NCBI GenBank assembly: GCA_964630795.1
Contig: CAZVWF010000116.1
Span: 1 to 6,249 of the forward strand
Direction: 5' to 3'
Length of the DNA: 6,249 bases
Origin: SZUA-117 sp964630795
GTDB lineage: Bacteria; Pseudomonadota; Gammaproteobacteria; Steroidobacterales; Woeseiaceae
A program made the position numbers and the translations under genes. Every line of letters begins with the position of its first letter. The stretch's first letter is position 1. The notes under the pieces were generated by a model that had not been told where the DNA came from, did not search any database, and saw only the letters and a program-made list of their open reading frames with translations. Of this stretch, positions 6,122-6,249 are shown in pieces.

Positions 6122-6249
6122 TTACTGATTGCTCAGTATTGCCTCGCGTGCCCTGAGCGGATCGACCAGCACCTTCACGCGCGCCGTTCCAACTTCTTCG
6201 GCGGTGTATGGCTCGAAATCAGCAGGCAGGGTGTCGGCGTTGAATTGGG
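6122..6249 (-). CDS. C-terminal 41 residues of an unidentified protein (start outside the window)
   Basis: One minus-strand frame is open from the right edge to a TAA at 6122-6124; the other two minus frames stop within the edge segment. The visible tail contains FNADTLPADFEPYTAEE and RVKVLVDPLRAREAI, with ordinary soluble-protein composition. I do not recognise the family. The gene converges on the amidase gene, with 138 bp between the two stop codons. The last codons and stop overlap a small inverted repeat (TACTGA 6123-6128, TCAGTA 6133-6138). The 5984-6121 spacer holds short palindromes (GTTGCCTGCAAC at 6046-6057, GTCGGCCGAC at 6109-6118) but no stem followed by a T run, so no terminator is called. 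Confidence 0.5.
   Translation of the reverse strand, partial: QFNADTLPADFEPYTAEEVGTARVKVLVDPLRAREAILSNQ

Noticed and set aside
6109..6138. GTCGGCCGAC palindrome and the TACTGA/TCAGTA stem as a bidirectional terminator between convergent genes
   Set aside because: The palindrome leaves no loop, the second stem is short and overlaps coding sequence, and neither is followed by a T run.

Overview
The window reads as a chromosomal fragment of a GC-rich Gram-negative proteobacterium, most likely a gammaproteobacterium (possibly an environmental or metagenome-derived lineage). This rests on the gene families, the Sec-type signal peptides and the general base composition; no rRNA or other taxonomic marker is present. 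A run of exactly 100 N at 3117-3216 shows that this is a scaffolded draft assembly.

Layout from left to right. (1) 1-2098, minus strand: the N-terminal 699 residues of an exported multidomain protein. It has a signal peptide, a TolB/PD40-type beta-propeller, a strongly acidic linker, and the first strands of what looks like an amidohydrolase domain cut by the window edge. (2) 2099-2393: a 295-bp non-coding stretch holding a possible promoter/operator for gene 1 and several inverted repeats. (3) 2394-3258, minus: apbE, an FAD:protein FMN transferase, interrupted by the N gap. (4) 3263-4669, minus: an intact M20-family metallopeptidase with all expected zinc-site residues. Its stop codon lies 4 nt before the apbE start, so the two form an operon in the order M20 then apbE. 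(5) 4670-4759: a compact divergent promoter region. (6) 4760-5983, plus: an acetamidase/formamidase-family protein with a signal peptide and three closely spaced cysteine pairs. (7) 5984-6121: a short convergent intergenic region with no clear terminator. (8) 6122-6249, minus: the last 41 codons of an unidentified gene.

Functionally, three of the four recognisable products are hydrolases of amide, peptide or cyclic-amide type bonds: a predicted exported amidohydrolase, a cytoplasmic dipeptidase-like M20 enzyme and a predicted exported amidase. A shared role in scavenging nitrogen from peptides and amides is possible but is only an inference from proximity. ApbE is the odd member, since no flavinylation substrate (Rnf, Nqr or other FMN-binding-domain protein) is visible here. 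I see no mobile element, CRISPR array, tRNA or rRNA, and no convincing evidence of an undescribed system. The points most worth a second look are the exported, cysteine-paired amidase, the M20-apbE coupling and the acidic linker of gene 1.
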